Program-made: the position numbers and the translations under genes
Notes under the pieces: model-generated
What the model was told of the DNA's origin: nothing
Databases searched by the model: none
What the model saw: the letters and a program-made list of their open reading frames with translations, nothing else
Source of the DNA: CAVQRB01 sp963715055
GTDB taxonomy: Bacteria; Pseudomonadota; Alphaproteobacteria; Rhodobacterales; Rhodobacteraceae
DNA length: 64,000 bases
Assembly: GCA_963715055.1 (NCBI GenBank)
Contig: CAVQRB010000023.1
Span: 1 to 64,000 of the forward strand
Reading direction: 5' to 3'
Part shown: piece after piece, positions 43,662-51,955 of the stretch
Layout: every line of letters begins with the position of its first letter
Numbering within the stretch: the stretch's first letter is position 1

Positions 43662-44648
43662 TCACCCCAAGCTCACGCTCGCCGCACTTTCCGGCAGTTC
43701 CTCGTTGAAGAGGCGCTGGTAGAATTCCGCCACGGTCTGGCGCTCCAGTTCATCGCATTTGTTGAGGAATGAGAGCCGGAAAGCGTAGCCCACGTTGCGG
43801 AAGATTTCGGCGTTCTGCGCCCAGGCAATAACAGTACGCGGCGACATCACCGTGGAGAGATCGCCGTTCATGAAGGCCGTGCGTGTGAGGTCGGCCACGG
43901 TCACCATCTGCTTGATGGTCTTGCGGCCCTTGTCGGTGTTATAGTGCGGGTTCTTCGACAGGACGATCGCGGTTTCGGCGTCGATCGAGAGATAGTTCAG
44001 CGTAGCCACCAGCGACCAGCGGTCCATCTGGCCCTGGTTGATCTGCTGGGTGCCGTGATAGAGGCCGGTGGTATCGCCGAGGCCCACTGTATTCGCGGTC
44101 GCGAAGATGCGGAAATAGGGATGCGGCGTGATCACCTTGTTCTGGTCGAGCAGGGTGAGCTTGCCGTCCACTTCCAGCACGCGCTGGATGACGAACATCA
44201 CATCGGCCCGGCCTGCGTCGTATTCGTCGAAGACGATCGCGGTCGGGTTGCGTAGCGCCCAGGGCAGGATGCCTTCCTGGAACTGCGTCACCTGCTTGCC
44301 GTCCTTGAGCTTGATCGCATCCTTGCCGATGAGGTCGATCCGGCTGATGTGGCTGTCGAGGTTGACGCGCACGCAGGGCCAGTTCAGGTGGCTCGCCACC
44401 TGTTCGATATGGGTCGATTTGCCGGTGCCGTGATAGCCCTGAATCATCACCCGTCGGTTGTGGGAGAAACCGGCCAGAATGGCCAATGTCGTGTCGGGGT
44501 CGAACTTGTAGGTGCTGTCGCGGTCCGGCACACGTTCGGTACGGTCAGGAAAGCCCTTGACCACCATGTCCGTGTCGATGCCAAAGACGTCGCGGACGTG
44601 CACCTCTTCGGTGGGTTTCGTGTTGATGTCCAATGCGCCGTCGGCCAT
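43662..44648 (-). CDS. cobS: cobaltochelatase subunit CobS
   Basis: AAA+ ATPase that powers cobalt insertion, forming rings with CobT. The 328 residues have the Walker A loop GYHGTGKST (71-79), Walker B-like AIVFDEYDAGRADV, sensor ATANTVGLGDTTGLYHGT and the arginine-finger region typical of MoxR/CobS proteins. It is followed by cobT 77 bases downstream. The upstream DnaJ-domain gene is on the same strand, so the three may form one transcript. Confidence 0.96.
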   Translation of the reverse strand: MADGALDINTKPTEEVHVRDVFGIDTDMVVKGFPDRTERVPDRDSTYKFDPDTTLAILAGFSHNRRVMIQGYHGTGKSTHIEQVASHLNWPCVRVNLDSHISRIDLIGKDAIKLKDGKQVTQFQEGILPWALRNPTAIVFDEYDAGRADVMFVIQRVLEVDGKLTLLDQNKVITPHPYFRIFATANTVGLGDTTGLYHGTQQINQGQMDRWSLVATLNYLSIDAETAIVLSKNPHYNTDKGRKTIKQMVTVADLTRTAFMNGDLSTVMSPRTVIAWAQNAEIFRNVGYAFRLSFLNKCDELERQTVAEFYQRLFNEELPESAASVSLG

Positions 44649-44770
44649 GAGGTCTTACCCCTTCTCAATCTTGCGGAAACGGACCTCCCGGCCCGGGTCA
44701 TCTGGTGCAACATATATCGGTCGGGTGCAAGGGGAAGGGAAGGGCCAGATTGACCCCTCGCATAGCGCCA

Positions 44771-45397
44771 TCAGTCCTTGAAGTTGCGGCTGCCCTTGAT
44801 CTGGTCCCAGGCCCAGACGACCAGTTGCAACTGTTCTTCCTGGCTGCGGTCGCCGCCGTTCATGTCCGGATGCAGCACCTTGATCAGCGATTTGTAGGAC
44901 TTGCGCACCTCGGTCTTGGTCCAGCTTTCCTTGGCCTCGAGGATCTCGATGGCACGCTTTTCGGTCGGTGGCAGGCGACGGCCCGAACTGATCCCGCGGC
45001 CCGGATTCTGCGTGGCATTGGCGCCGAGCACCTGATGCGGGTCCTCGATCCCCAGACGCGCCCAGGCCCGCGCCTCGGGATCGCCCAAGGGCTTCGTGGT
45101 GCGCTCCCAGACCTTGTCCTTGGACATCTGCGCGTTGAGCTCCGCCTCGGTGGTGCCGTCGAAGAAGTTCCATTTCAGGTTATATTCGCGGACATGCGCC
45201 TGGCAGAACCAGAAATAGTCGTCGAGCACGTCGGGGGCCTTGGGTGCGCGGTATTTTCCCGCCTCCTGGCAGCCGTCGTGGTCGCAGGTGCGCGTCGATG
45301 TCTCGGACGCCCCGGACATGCCCCGGCGGCCCCGCGGATTCTTCTTCTTCGAGGAAGAGACGGACATATCGAATCCGAAAGGGTCTGGCTTTGGCAT
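44771..45397 (-). CDS. J-domain (DnaJ-like) protein
   Basis: A 208-residue protein with a C-terminal J domain: the HPD motif is seen in LIKVLHPDMNGGD, preceded by TKTEVRKSYKSL. The N-terminal half contains a CDHDGC...C pair (CDHDGCQEAGKYRAPKAP followed by FWFCQAH), which may bind a metal. It lacks the Gly/Phe and zinc-finger regions of true DnaJ, so it is a specialised Hsp70 partner. The start at 45397 has AGGTG about 8 bases upstream. Its place directly before cobS-cobT recurs in this family of bacteria. Confidence 0.85.
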   Translation of the reverse strand: MPKPDPFGFDMSVSSSKKKNPRGRRGMSGASETSTRTCDHDGCQEAGKYRAPKAPDVLDDYFWFCQAHVREYNLKWNFFDGTTEAELNAQMSKDKVWERTTKPLGDPEARAWARLGIEDPHQVLGANATQNPGRGISSGRRLPPTEKRAIEILEAKESWTKTEVRKSYKSLIKVLHPDMNGGDRSQEEQLQLVVWAWDQIKGSRNFKD

Positions 45398-45472
45398 GTT
45401 TCGCACCTATACGAGTTGAGGCCGCTTAGTTTAGACTGTGGGCGGAAAGATTGAAGGGGGCAGAGGAAAAAA

Positions 45473-45730
45473 ATGTCGAAACGACAGGAGATTGAGAAGA
45501 GCTTGCGCGACGCATTCGAGCCGCGGGAGCTGGAAGTGGTGGACGACAGCGAAAGCCACCGCGGTCATGCGGGGTTTCGGGAAGGCGGCGAGAGCCACTT
45601 CAACGTGCTGATCCGGGCCGAGCAGTTCGGCGACATGTCCCGCGTGGCACGCCACCGGGCGATTCACGCAGCGCTCGGGCCGAAGCTGATCGCCGAGATC
45701 CACGCGCTTGCCATTGATGTGGATGTTTAG
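45473..45730 (+). CDS. BolA family protein
   Basis: An 85-residue BolA-fold protein: IEKSLRDAFEPRELEVVDDSESHRGHAGF, then SHFNVLIRAEQFGDMSRVARHRAIHAALG, with the conserved His that, in other BolA proteins, helps bind a [2Fe-2S] cluster with monothiol glutaredoxins. Roles include iron handling and stress-linked cell shape. It is divergent from the DnaJ-like gene and converges with the DUF4177 gene 9 bases away. Confidence 0.93.
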   Translation: MSKRQEIEKSLRDAFEPRELEVVDDSESHRGHAGFREGGESHFNVLIRAEQFGDMSRVARHRAIHAALGPKLIAEIHALAIDVDV

Positions 45731-45739
45731 GATCGCATC

Positions 45740-46219
45740 CTAATCTTCTGATTTCACGCCTTTTCGACTGGCAGCCAACCGCTGAAGAGAGTTTGTGATG
45801 CCGGAGACGTCGCTGGGCTCCTCCACCCCGTTGTCCTTGAGCATCCGGGTCGCGCCTTCGCTTTGCGAGGCGTCGTCTTCGGGGGTCGCGGGCTTGCTGA
45901 TCAAGCGTGGTTCGCTCCGTTGCGTGCTGGCCTCGGGGGCCGTCAGGGCCAGTGCCGGCGCAGGCGTGTCCGTTGCCGCCCGGGCCTCTTCGATGGGCTT
46001 GCGGAACACCAGCAGGTTGCGCCATTGCGTGGTCGTCGAGGTCAAGCCTGCGCGTTCCGTGGAAGGCAGGGTTTCGGCGCGCTGATACTCCCAGCCGTCC
46101 GCCGCCATCTGGTTCATCAGCGCCTCCACCGCATGGGCGAAGCGAGCCTCGGCAGTCTTGACGCCCTTGGCTTTCAGGCCCTTGGCCGGGGCAGGGACGA
46201 TCCGGTATTCGTAGCGCAT
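45740..46219 (-). CDS. DUF4177 domain protein
   Basis: A 159-residue protein. The N-terminal 75 residues (MRYEYRIVPAPAKG, then MNQMAADGWEYQRAETLPS, ending RNLLVFRKP) match the compact DUF4177 fold; the rest is a Pro/Ala/Ser/Glu-rich, probably disordered tail. Function unknown. The start at 46219 is chosen as the first Met before the conserved domain; the upstream extension of the frame is Arg-rich and unlike the domain. A nested palindrome lies about 100 bases upstream at 46317-46355. Confidence 0.82.
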   Translation of the reverse strand: MRYEYRIVPAPAKGLKAKGVKTAEARFAHAVEALMNQMAADGWEYQRAETLPSTERAGLTSTTTQWRNLLVFRKPIEEARAATDTPAPALALTAPEASTQRSEPRLISKPATPEDDASQSEGATRMLKDNGVEEPSDVSGITNSLQRLAASRKGVKSED

Positions 46220-46316
46220 GTGTCGCTCACTTTCTGACAGTTGAATTCCGTTTAACAAGGCCGCGCGGTCGCGCCAAGAGGCGGCGCGAGAGTGGATCGG
46301 ATTCAGGATAAAGACA

Positions 46317-46355
46317 GTGCACCGGGCGTACACCCCCTGTACACCCCCGGTGCAC
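46317..46355. repeat. nested inverted repeat between gatB and the DUF4177 gene
   Basis: GTGCACCGGG (46317-46326) is mirrored by CCCGGTGCAC (46346-46355), and inside it GTACA (46328-46332) by TGTAC (46338-46342). The minus strand also reads as two direct GGGGGTGTAC repeats. It may be the gatB terminator, although no strong U-tract follows, or an operator of the DUF4177 gene. Confidence 0.55.
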
Positions 46356-46432
46356 CGGCTTGGTGCGATATGGATCTCAGGTGCTCAGGGAGCGGCGGCC
46401 TTCAATAGCTTTTGGTGCGCGTCGGTCCTTCG

Positions 46433-47959
46433 TCAGCCCGCCAGCTTTTTAGCCACCAGATCATTGACCACTTTCGGGTTGGCCTTGCCGCCCGTGGCCT
46501 TCATCACCTGGCCCACGAACCAGCCCGCGAGCTTGGGGTTCTGCTGCGCCTTGGCGACCTGATCGGGGTTGGCGGCGATGATCTCGTTCACCGCGGCCTC
46601 GATCGCACCGGTGTCTGTGACCTGTGTCATGCCTTCGGTCTCGACGATTTCGGCAGGGTCGCGCCCCGTGGTGTAGCAGATTTCGAAGACGTCCTTGGCG
46701 ATCTTGCCGGAAATCGCATCCGAGGCGATGAGGTCGATGATCCCGCCCAGTTGCGAGGGGCTTACCGGGCTGTCGGTGATGCCATGGTCTTCTTTCTTGA
46801 GGCGACCGAAAAGCTCGTTGATGACCCAGTTCGCGGCGATCTTGCCGTCGCGGCCTTCGGCAACGGCTTCGAAATAGCCCGCGGAGTCCAGATCGGCGGT
46901 CAGGACCGAGGCGTCATAATCCGACAGGCCGAAATCACCGATGAAGCGCGCCTTCTTGGCGTCGGGCAGTTCCGGCAGGCGCGCCTTGATGTCATCGACC
47001 CAGGCCTGTTCGATCACCAGCGGCAGCAGGTCGGGATCGGGGAAGTAGCGGTAGTCATGCGCCTCTTCCTTGGAACGCATGGAGCGGGTCTCGTTGCGGT
47101 CGGGATCATAGAGGCGGGTTTCCTGATCCACCTTGCCACCGGCCTCGACAATCGCGATCTGGCGGCGGGCCTCGACCTCGATGGCCATCTGGATGAAGCG
47201 CATCGAGTTCATGTTCTTGATCTCGCAGCGGGTGCCCAGATGCGAGAAATCGCCTGTCGCCTGATACTTCTCGTATTGGCCCGGTCGGCAGATCGAGACG
47301 TTCACGTCGGCACGCATCGCGCCCGACTGCATGTCGCCGTTGCAGGTGCCGAGATAGCGCAGGATCTGGCGCAGTTTGCCCAGATAGGCGGCGGCTTCCT
47401 CCGGCCCGCGGATGTCGGGGCGCGAGACGATCTCCATCAACGCCACGCCGGTGCGGTTGAGATCGACGAAGGACATGTTGGGGTCCATGTCGTGGATCGA
47501 TTTCCCTGCGTCCTGTTCGAGGTGGATGCGCTCCACCCGGACCAGCCGTGCGGTTGGTTTTTCTCCGGCCCCCGCCCCCATCTCCACCAGCACCTCGCCT
47601 TCGCCGACGATGGGGTGGTAAAGCTGGCTGATCTGGTAGCCCTGCGGCAGGTCGGGGTAGAAGTAGTTCTTGCGGTCGAAAGCGCTTTCCAGATGGATCT
47701 GCGCCTTGAGGCCGAGGCCCGTGCGCACGGCTTGCTCGACGCAGAATTCGTTGATCACGGGCAGCATGCCGGGCATGGCCGCATCGACGAAGGCCACGTT
47801 GCTGTTGGGCTCGGCGCCGAATCTGGTGGAGGCGCCGGAGAAGAGTTTCGCATTGGAGGAAACCTGCGCATGCACTTCCATCCCGATGACCAGTTCCCAG
47901 TCGTGTTTCGCCCCGGCGATCACCTTGGGTTTCGGGGTGTCATAGGTCAGATCAAGCAT
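46433..47959 (-). CDS. gatB: aspartyl/glutamyl-tRNA amidotransferase subunit B
   Basis: Subunit of GatCAB, which converts Glu-tRNA(Gln) or Asp-tRNA(Asn) to the amides. The 508 residues show the N-terminal ELVIGMEVHAQVSSNAKLFSG, FDRKNYFYPDLPQGYQISQ, IHDMDPNMSFVDLNRTGVALMEIVS, and the C-terminal YqeY-like helical tail (MTQVTDTGAIEAAVNEII...). gatC and gatA are not in the window, so the locus is dispersed, as is common. Confidence 0.97.
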   Translation of the reverse strand: MLDLTYDTPKPKVIAGAKHDWELVIGMEVHAQVSSNAKLFSGASTRFGAEPNSNVAFVDAAMPGMLPVINEFCVEQAVRTGLGLKAQIHLESAFDRKNYFYPDLPQGYQISQLYHPIVGEGEVLVEMGAGAGEKPTARLVRVERIHLEQDAGKSIHDMDPNMSFVDLNRTGVALMEIVSRPDIRGPEEAAAYLGKLRQILRYLGTCNGDMQSGAMRADVNVSICRPGQYEKYQATGDFSHLGTRCEIKNMNSMRFIQMAIEVEARRQIAIVEAGGKVDQETRLYDPDRNETRSMRSKEEAHDYRYFPDPDLLPLVIEQAWVDDIKARLPELPDAKKARFIGDFGLSDYDASVLTADLDSAGYFEAVAEGRDGKIAANWVINELFGRLKKEDHGITDSPVSPSQLGGIIDLIASDAISGKIAKDVFEICYTTGRDPAEIVETEGMTQVTDTGAIEAAVNEIIAANPDQVAKAQQNPKLAGWFVGQVMKATGGKANPKVVNDLVAKKLAG

Positions 47960-48041
47960 GGCACGGGCCTTTTCTCACGGAACGTCATTCCGCGGTCTTA
48001 GGCCAGCGGGCAGGGTGCTGCAAGAGGCAGGGGTGCGCCGG

Positions 48042-48518
48042 TCAGGGGGTTTCGGGCAGATCGCTCCAACAGATTTCGGCCTTGCCTGTCTTTGCGGCGG
48101 GCAGGGCATCGCGGGCCAGCATCCGGGCCTCGACGGCGAAATTGTCGCTGATCCGGGTCACGAGGACATGGCTGCAGGGATGGGCAAGATCGACCTTGAT
48201 GCGGTTGGTGGGTCCATTGGGCGCGATGACGAGCATCTGGACGCGCGCCGCCTCCGCCGCGCTGGGCTTGAGGGGCAGGCCAAAGTGCAATGCTGCATGC
48301 ACTCGGGCGATGGCGTCATAGACCGGCAGATGATCGCCGGTCAGAACGTAATGCGCCCGCGCCGCCCGCAACAAGCTGACATGCAGCGCCGTCATCCGCG
48401 CGCTTTCATCCTGCGCGGGGCTGATGCAGGGGGCGGCATCCATGGTTTCGGACCGGCGGTGCCAGTCGATCCAGTCCCCACTGTCCCAGTGGGTCGCATC
48501 CGAGGGTATCTTGCCCAT
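48042..48518 (-). CDS. hypothetical protein (158 aa)
   Basis: No family is recognised. The 158 residues start MGKIPSDATHWDSGDWIDWHRRSE, then a helical alanine-rich middle and a C-terminal half with TNRIKVDLAHPCSHVLVTRISDNFAVEAR. It looks soluble, with no signal peptide. AAAGGAGG lies about 9 bases before the ATG, a strong site. It follows a second unrecognised gene on the same strand by 16 bases, so the two probably form an operon. Confidence 0.7.
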   Translation of the reverse strand: MGKIPSDATHWDSGDWIDWHRRSETMDAAPCISPAQDESARMTALHVSLLRAARAHYVLTGDHLPVYDAIARVHAALHFGLPLKPSAAEAARVQMLVIAPNGPTNRIKVDLAHPCSHVLVTRISDNFAVEARMLARDALPAAKTGKAEICWSDLPETP

Positions 48519-48534
48519 GTCAGTGGTCCTCCTT

Positions 48535-49761
48535 TCAGTGTCGCGGTTTGCTGGCCTGATCGATGATCGGGCCTTCGGGTGTGAAAACGATGTGGCGTCC
48601 GGCGGCGATCTCGGGATCGAAAATGCCGGTAATGAACCCCAACGCGTCGCGCAGCCCGTCCGCGGCAAAGCGGCGCGGCGAGGGTACGCGCAGGCTGTTG
48701 TCGAAGCCTGCGGCGGCATGCGCCCAGACCAGCGGATGCACTTCGGTGAGGTGGTCGCGCACGATCCACCCGGCGCAGTCGGCGATCCGGTCGCGCGTGC
48801 GCGCGGCATCCGGAGACGCAACGGGAGCGGCGCGGCCCATCATCGCGCAAAACGCTGCCAGCAGATTTACCTGATGTTGGGACGGGTTGAGACGCAGGAT
48901 GTCCTGCAATCCTTCCGTGAAGAAGGCGACATCGAGCAGGGCACAGGCAACCGGATCCTGAGGCACCGTGTCGAACATGACCCAAGCGTAGGCGCCGGCG
49001 CCCCAGACGGCTTCGGTGCGGGCGGCGGTGCGGCGGGCTTCCAGTTCGAGGGTCTCATGGTTGCCGTGCCAGCGCGGCGAAAGGTAATTGCCCATCGCCC
49101 GCATCGGCGCCGGGTTGCGCGGTGCCAGGTCGATCAGCCACTCGAAATCGCGCTCCACACGGCGCCCGGGCAAGGGTCCTGCGGCATGCAGCGCGCAATG
49201 CGCGGCGGCAAGATGCGCGGAGGCCTGTGCCTTGAGATCGAAAGGGGCCAGAATGTCGATGGCGCGGTCGAAATGGGCAGAGAAGGCCTCAAGGTTCCGG
49301 GACGGATTGCGCCGGCGCGCCCCGGCCTTGCGCCAGGCCCAGCCGATGTCCATGTGGCTTTGCGCCACGACGCAGGCCAGCATCGCGTTTCGGGGATGAT
49401 CCGCCAGCATGGATTCGAGCGCTTCGATGCCTTCCAGGAAAGGTACCGACGTGCGCGCATGACCTTCGGCCAAGGCATGTTCCACCGCTTGCACAACGTC
49501 GGTGCGGGCGCCGAAGCTGAGCAGTTCCGCATGCGGCATGCCCGCCTCCGTCAGGGCGCGATCGGCATCGGCGCGTCCCATGGCGTCGGAGAGGTCCTTC
49601 CAGCGTTCCTGCCGGGCGAGGAAGCGACCCTGCGCCTCGATCACATCCCGGGCCTGCTGTTCGGCACTTGTTTCCGGGCAGTCGATGGTCAGCGTCTCCG
49701 TGGAAACGGCGACACACTTATTGGTTGAAATTCCCGTCGAAGTTGTTATTCTGCCCTTCAA
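48535..49761 (-). CDS. hypothetical helical-repeat protein (about 408 aa)
   Basis: No confident family. The protein is rich in Ala-Leu-Arg helices of TPR-like spacing (for example AFSAHFDRAIDILAPFDLKAQASAHLAAAHCALHAA). It has a Trp-rich segment with PRWHGN followed by TEAVWGAGAYAWVMFD. No signal peptide or membrane helix is seen. The frame begins at a TTG at 49761 without a clear ribosome site, so the true start may lie further in. It probably shares a transcript with the gene at 48042-48518. Function unknown. Confidence 0.65.
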   Translation of the reverse strand: MKGRITTSTGISTNKCVAVSTETLTIDCPETSAEQQARDVIEAQGRFLARQERWKDLSDAMGRADADRALTEAGMPHAELLSFGARTDVVQAVEHALAEGHARTSVPFLEGIEALESMLADHPRNAMLACVVAQSHMDIGWAWRKAGARRRNPSRNLEAFSAHFDRAIDILAPFDLKAQASAHLAAAHCALHAAGPLPGRRVERDFEWLIDLAPRNPAPMRAMGNYLSPRWHGNHETLELEARRTAARTEAVWGAGAYAWVMFDTVPQDPVACALLDVAFFTEGLQDILRLNPSQHQVNLLAAFCAMMGRAAPVASPDAARTRDRIADCAGWIVRDHLTEVHPLVWAHAAAGFDNSLRVPSPRRFAADGLRDALGFITGIFDPEIAAGRHIVFTPEGPIIDQASKPRH

Positions 49762-50130
49762 ATCGCTGCGCTGCGTGGCCGTCGCGGCGCAAAATTCCTG
49801 TGCGAATCGTGCGGGAAACTTTGTCTGCGAACTGCTGCAGAAGGTGCATACACTTAATTCCTGGTACCTTACATTTGCTCTAAAGGTGCAATGCCTTTAG
49901 GGCTTTACCGTGACGCCGCCATGATCATTGGCAGCCAACTCTTCCGTATCTGATCAACAATTCGCCCCGATTGTTCGACCGGAGCGCGAAAATTATCCAA
50001 TGTTATTATAGCACATCGGCGGATTTCTGTCACGCCGGACGGTGATTTCATCAACTGCTTGCGACGGGTGCCGCGGCCAAGGGATAACGCCCTGCAAGAC
50101 CTGATGGTAAACTGCGCAGTGAATGGCCGC
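49762..50130. other. gene-free stretch, divergent promoter region
   Basis: About 370 bases between divergent genes. It is AT-richer around 49850-50030 and has a 7-bp inverted repeat (CTAAAGG 49880-49886 with CCTTTAG 49894-49900). No protein-like frame was accepted. It probably holds the promoters of the lytic transglycosylase and of the opposite hypothetical operon. Confidence 0.45.
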
Positions 50131-50802
50131 ATGAAAAAACTCATACGTACTCTCCTTATCGTCTCGATGCTTTGCCCGGCTCCGGTGGCAATCGCATCGA
50201 CCAAGGAAACCTCGCACATCTCCCGGGCGCAGATCGAAAACCTGCCGCGCATGCGCTGGGACCACATGGACAAGCAAGGCCAGTGGAACGAAGCGGCTCT
50301 TGTGGCGCTCAACCAGCACGGGCAGTCGCTGACGCAGTCGGTGCCGCGCGACATCGACACCTGGTGCCCGTTCTACAGCAAGGCTGACGAGGCAACCCGG
50401 CAGGCCTTCTGGGTCGGCTTCATGTCGGCGCTGGCGAAATATGAGAGCACCTACAAGCCCTGGGCCGTCGGTGGCGGCGGGCAATGGTTCGGCTTGCTGC
50501 AGATCTCGCCCGCGACCGCGCGCGGCTACGACTGCAAGGCGGGCACCGGCGAGGCGCTCAAGGATGGCGGCGCCAATCTCAGTTGTGCGATCCGGATCAT
50601 GGCCGTGACCGTGCCGCGCGATGGCGTGATCCATGGCAACGACGGCAAGTGGCGCGGCGTGGCGGCGGACTGGGGTCCGATGCGCAGCGCGCCGAAGCGT
50701 CAGGAAATGGCCGCCTGGCTCAAGCAGCAGCCCTATTGCAAGGGCTCCGTTGCAGCGAAGCCTCAGCGCGTCAAGATGACCTACCAGTCACCCAATCGGT
50801 GA
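50131..50802 (+). CDS. lytic transglycosylase (SLT) domain protein
   Basis: Exported murein hydrolase-like protein, 223 residues: a signal peptide (MKKLIRTLLIVSMLCPAPVAIAS, residues 1-23) and a lysozyme-like SLT domain with the catalytic Glu in ALAKYESTYKP, followed by GGQWFGLLQISPATARGY. Conserved Cys residues could form disulfides in the periplasm. The start at 50131 is chosen because it yields a good signal peptide; an upstream ATG at 50104 is possible. It may contribute to peptidoglycan turnover. Confidence 0.86.
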   Translation: MKKLIRTLLIVSMLCPAPVAIASTKETSHISRAQIENLPRMRWDHMDKQGQWNEAALVALNQHGQSLTQSVPRDIDTWCPFYSKADEATRQAFWVGFMSALAKYESTYKPWAVGGGGQWFGLLQISPATARGYDCKAGTGEALKDGGANLSCAIRIMAVTVPRDGVIHGNDGKWRGVAADWGPMRSAPKRQEMAAWLKQQPYCKGSVAAKPQRVKMTYQSPNR

Positions 50803-51225
50803 AAAGTGATGGCGCTCGGTGCGGATGCCCCGGGCGTTCAGTTCCGCCTCGAGCCGCTCATGCGGCGGTGTGCATTCGTAAGGCAGCCTGATCTTGCGCC
50901 CTGATTGCAGCACCGCCGAGGCGCGTACCGACAGATCAAGCCGGGTATCGAGGCGAATCCGGTCGATTTCAGACCAGTCGAGCGCGCCGCTGCGCTTGCC
51001 GGTGAACCAGCGCAACCCCGTCTGATCGAGCGTAAGGCCCGAGGCCGGGTTGCGCCAGAGATCCCAAACCGCGGGCAGGGTGAAAAGCGCGATCAGCCCC
51101 ATCAGCCAGGATGCGGCGTCGACCAGCACGATGGCCGCGATCAGGACGGCCCAGATGCCAAGGACCACCCGGAGTGTCGTGGGGCTGCGGCCTTGCCGGG
51201 TGTAGGAGTAGGGCTCAGCGGCCAC
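50788..51225 (-). CDS. small membrane protein (145 aa)
   Basis: Two adjacent hydrophobic segments (about residues 18-36 and 38-56) and a hydrophilic C-terminal domain with DWSEIDRIRLDTRLDLSVRAS, resembling PH-like or DUF membrane proteins, but no family can be named. It overlaps the 3' end of the opposite transglycosylase gene by 15 bases and the preceding short-chain dehydrogenase by 11. Function unknown. Confidence 0.7.
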   Translation of the reverse strand: MAAEPYSYTRQGRSPTTLRVVLGIWAVLIAAIVLVDAASWLMGLIALFTLPAVWDLWRNPASGLTLDQTGLRWFTGKRSGALDWSEIDRIRLDTRLDLSVRASAVLQSGRKIRLPYECTPPHERLEAELNARGIRTERHHFSPIG

Positions 51226-51955
51226 CCGTCACATCCAGCGTCGAGCCGGTGACGTAGCTGGCCTCCTCCGAGCAGAGCCAGAGAATCGCCTGCGCCACTT
51301 CCTCGGCAGAGCCCTTGCGCTTCATCGGCACCATATGGGCGAGCCGATCCGCGCGGCCGGGCTCGCCGCCCTTGGCGTGGAGCTCGGTTTCGATCAGACC
51401 CGGACGCACCGCCATCACGCGGATGTTGTCGGCAGCAACCTCATCCGACAACCCCTTGGTGAAACAGTCGATGGCAGCCTTCGACGCGGCATAATCCACG
51501 TATTGATTGCCCGATCCGAGGCGCGCAGCGGCAGAGGAGACATTGACGATCACCCCGCCCTGGCCTTGTTTCTGCATCCGGACCACGGCCTCGCGGGCCA
51601 CGAGAATGGCACCGATCACGTTGATGTCGAACATCCGGCGCAAGCGCGCGTGGGTCAGATCGACGACCTTTGCGGTCATGTCCACGACGCCCGCGTTGTT
51701 GATCAGCGCGTCGAGGCGGCCATAGGTGGCATCGACCTTGGCGTAGACCGCGGCGATGGCATCCGGGTCGGAGACATCGCCGGGACAGAGCAGCACCTCG
51801 GCCCCCGCCGCCCGGCAGTCGCCGGCGACAGCTTCGGCCCCGGCCGTGTCGGAGCGGTAGTTCAATGCCAGGTCATAGCCGCGGGTGGCGGCGATGCGGG
51901 CGCAGGCCGCGCCGATTCCGGCGGATGCGCCGGTGATGAGCAGGACGGGCTTCAT
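51215..51955 (-). CDS. SDR family oxidoreductase
   Basis: Short-chain dehydrogenase of 246 residues with the cofactor loop TGASAGIGAA (8-17), NNAG, and the catalytic Ser..YxxxK set visible as VNVSSAAARLG followed by YVDYAASKAAID. Asn-Tyr-Arg-Ser after the second strand suggests NADP(H), an inference. The start at 51955 overlaps the pepN stop by 4 bases (ATGA), so it is coupled to it. Substrate unknown. Confidence 0.9.
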   Translation of the reverse strand: MKPVLLITGASAGIGAACARIAATRGYDLALNYRSDTAGAEAVAGDCRAAGAEVLLCPGDVSDPDAIAAVYAKVDATYGRLDALINNAGVVDMTAKVVDLTHARLRRMFDINVIGAILVAREAVVRMQKQGQGGVIVNVSSAAARLGSGNQYVDYAASKAAIDCFTKGLSDEVAADNIRVMAVRPGLIETELHAKGGEPGRADRLAHMVPMKRKGSAEEVAQAILWLCSEEASYVTGSTLDVTGGR

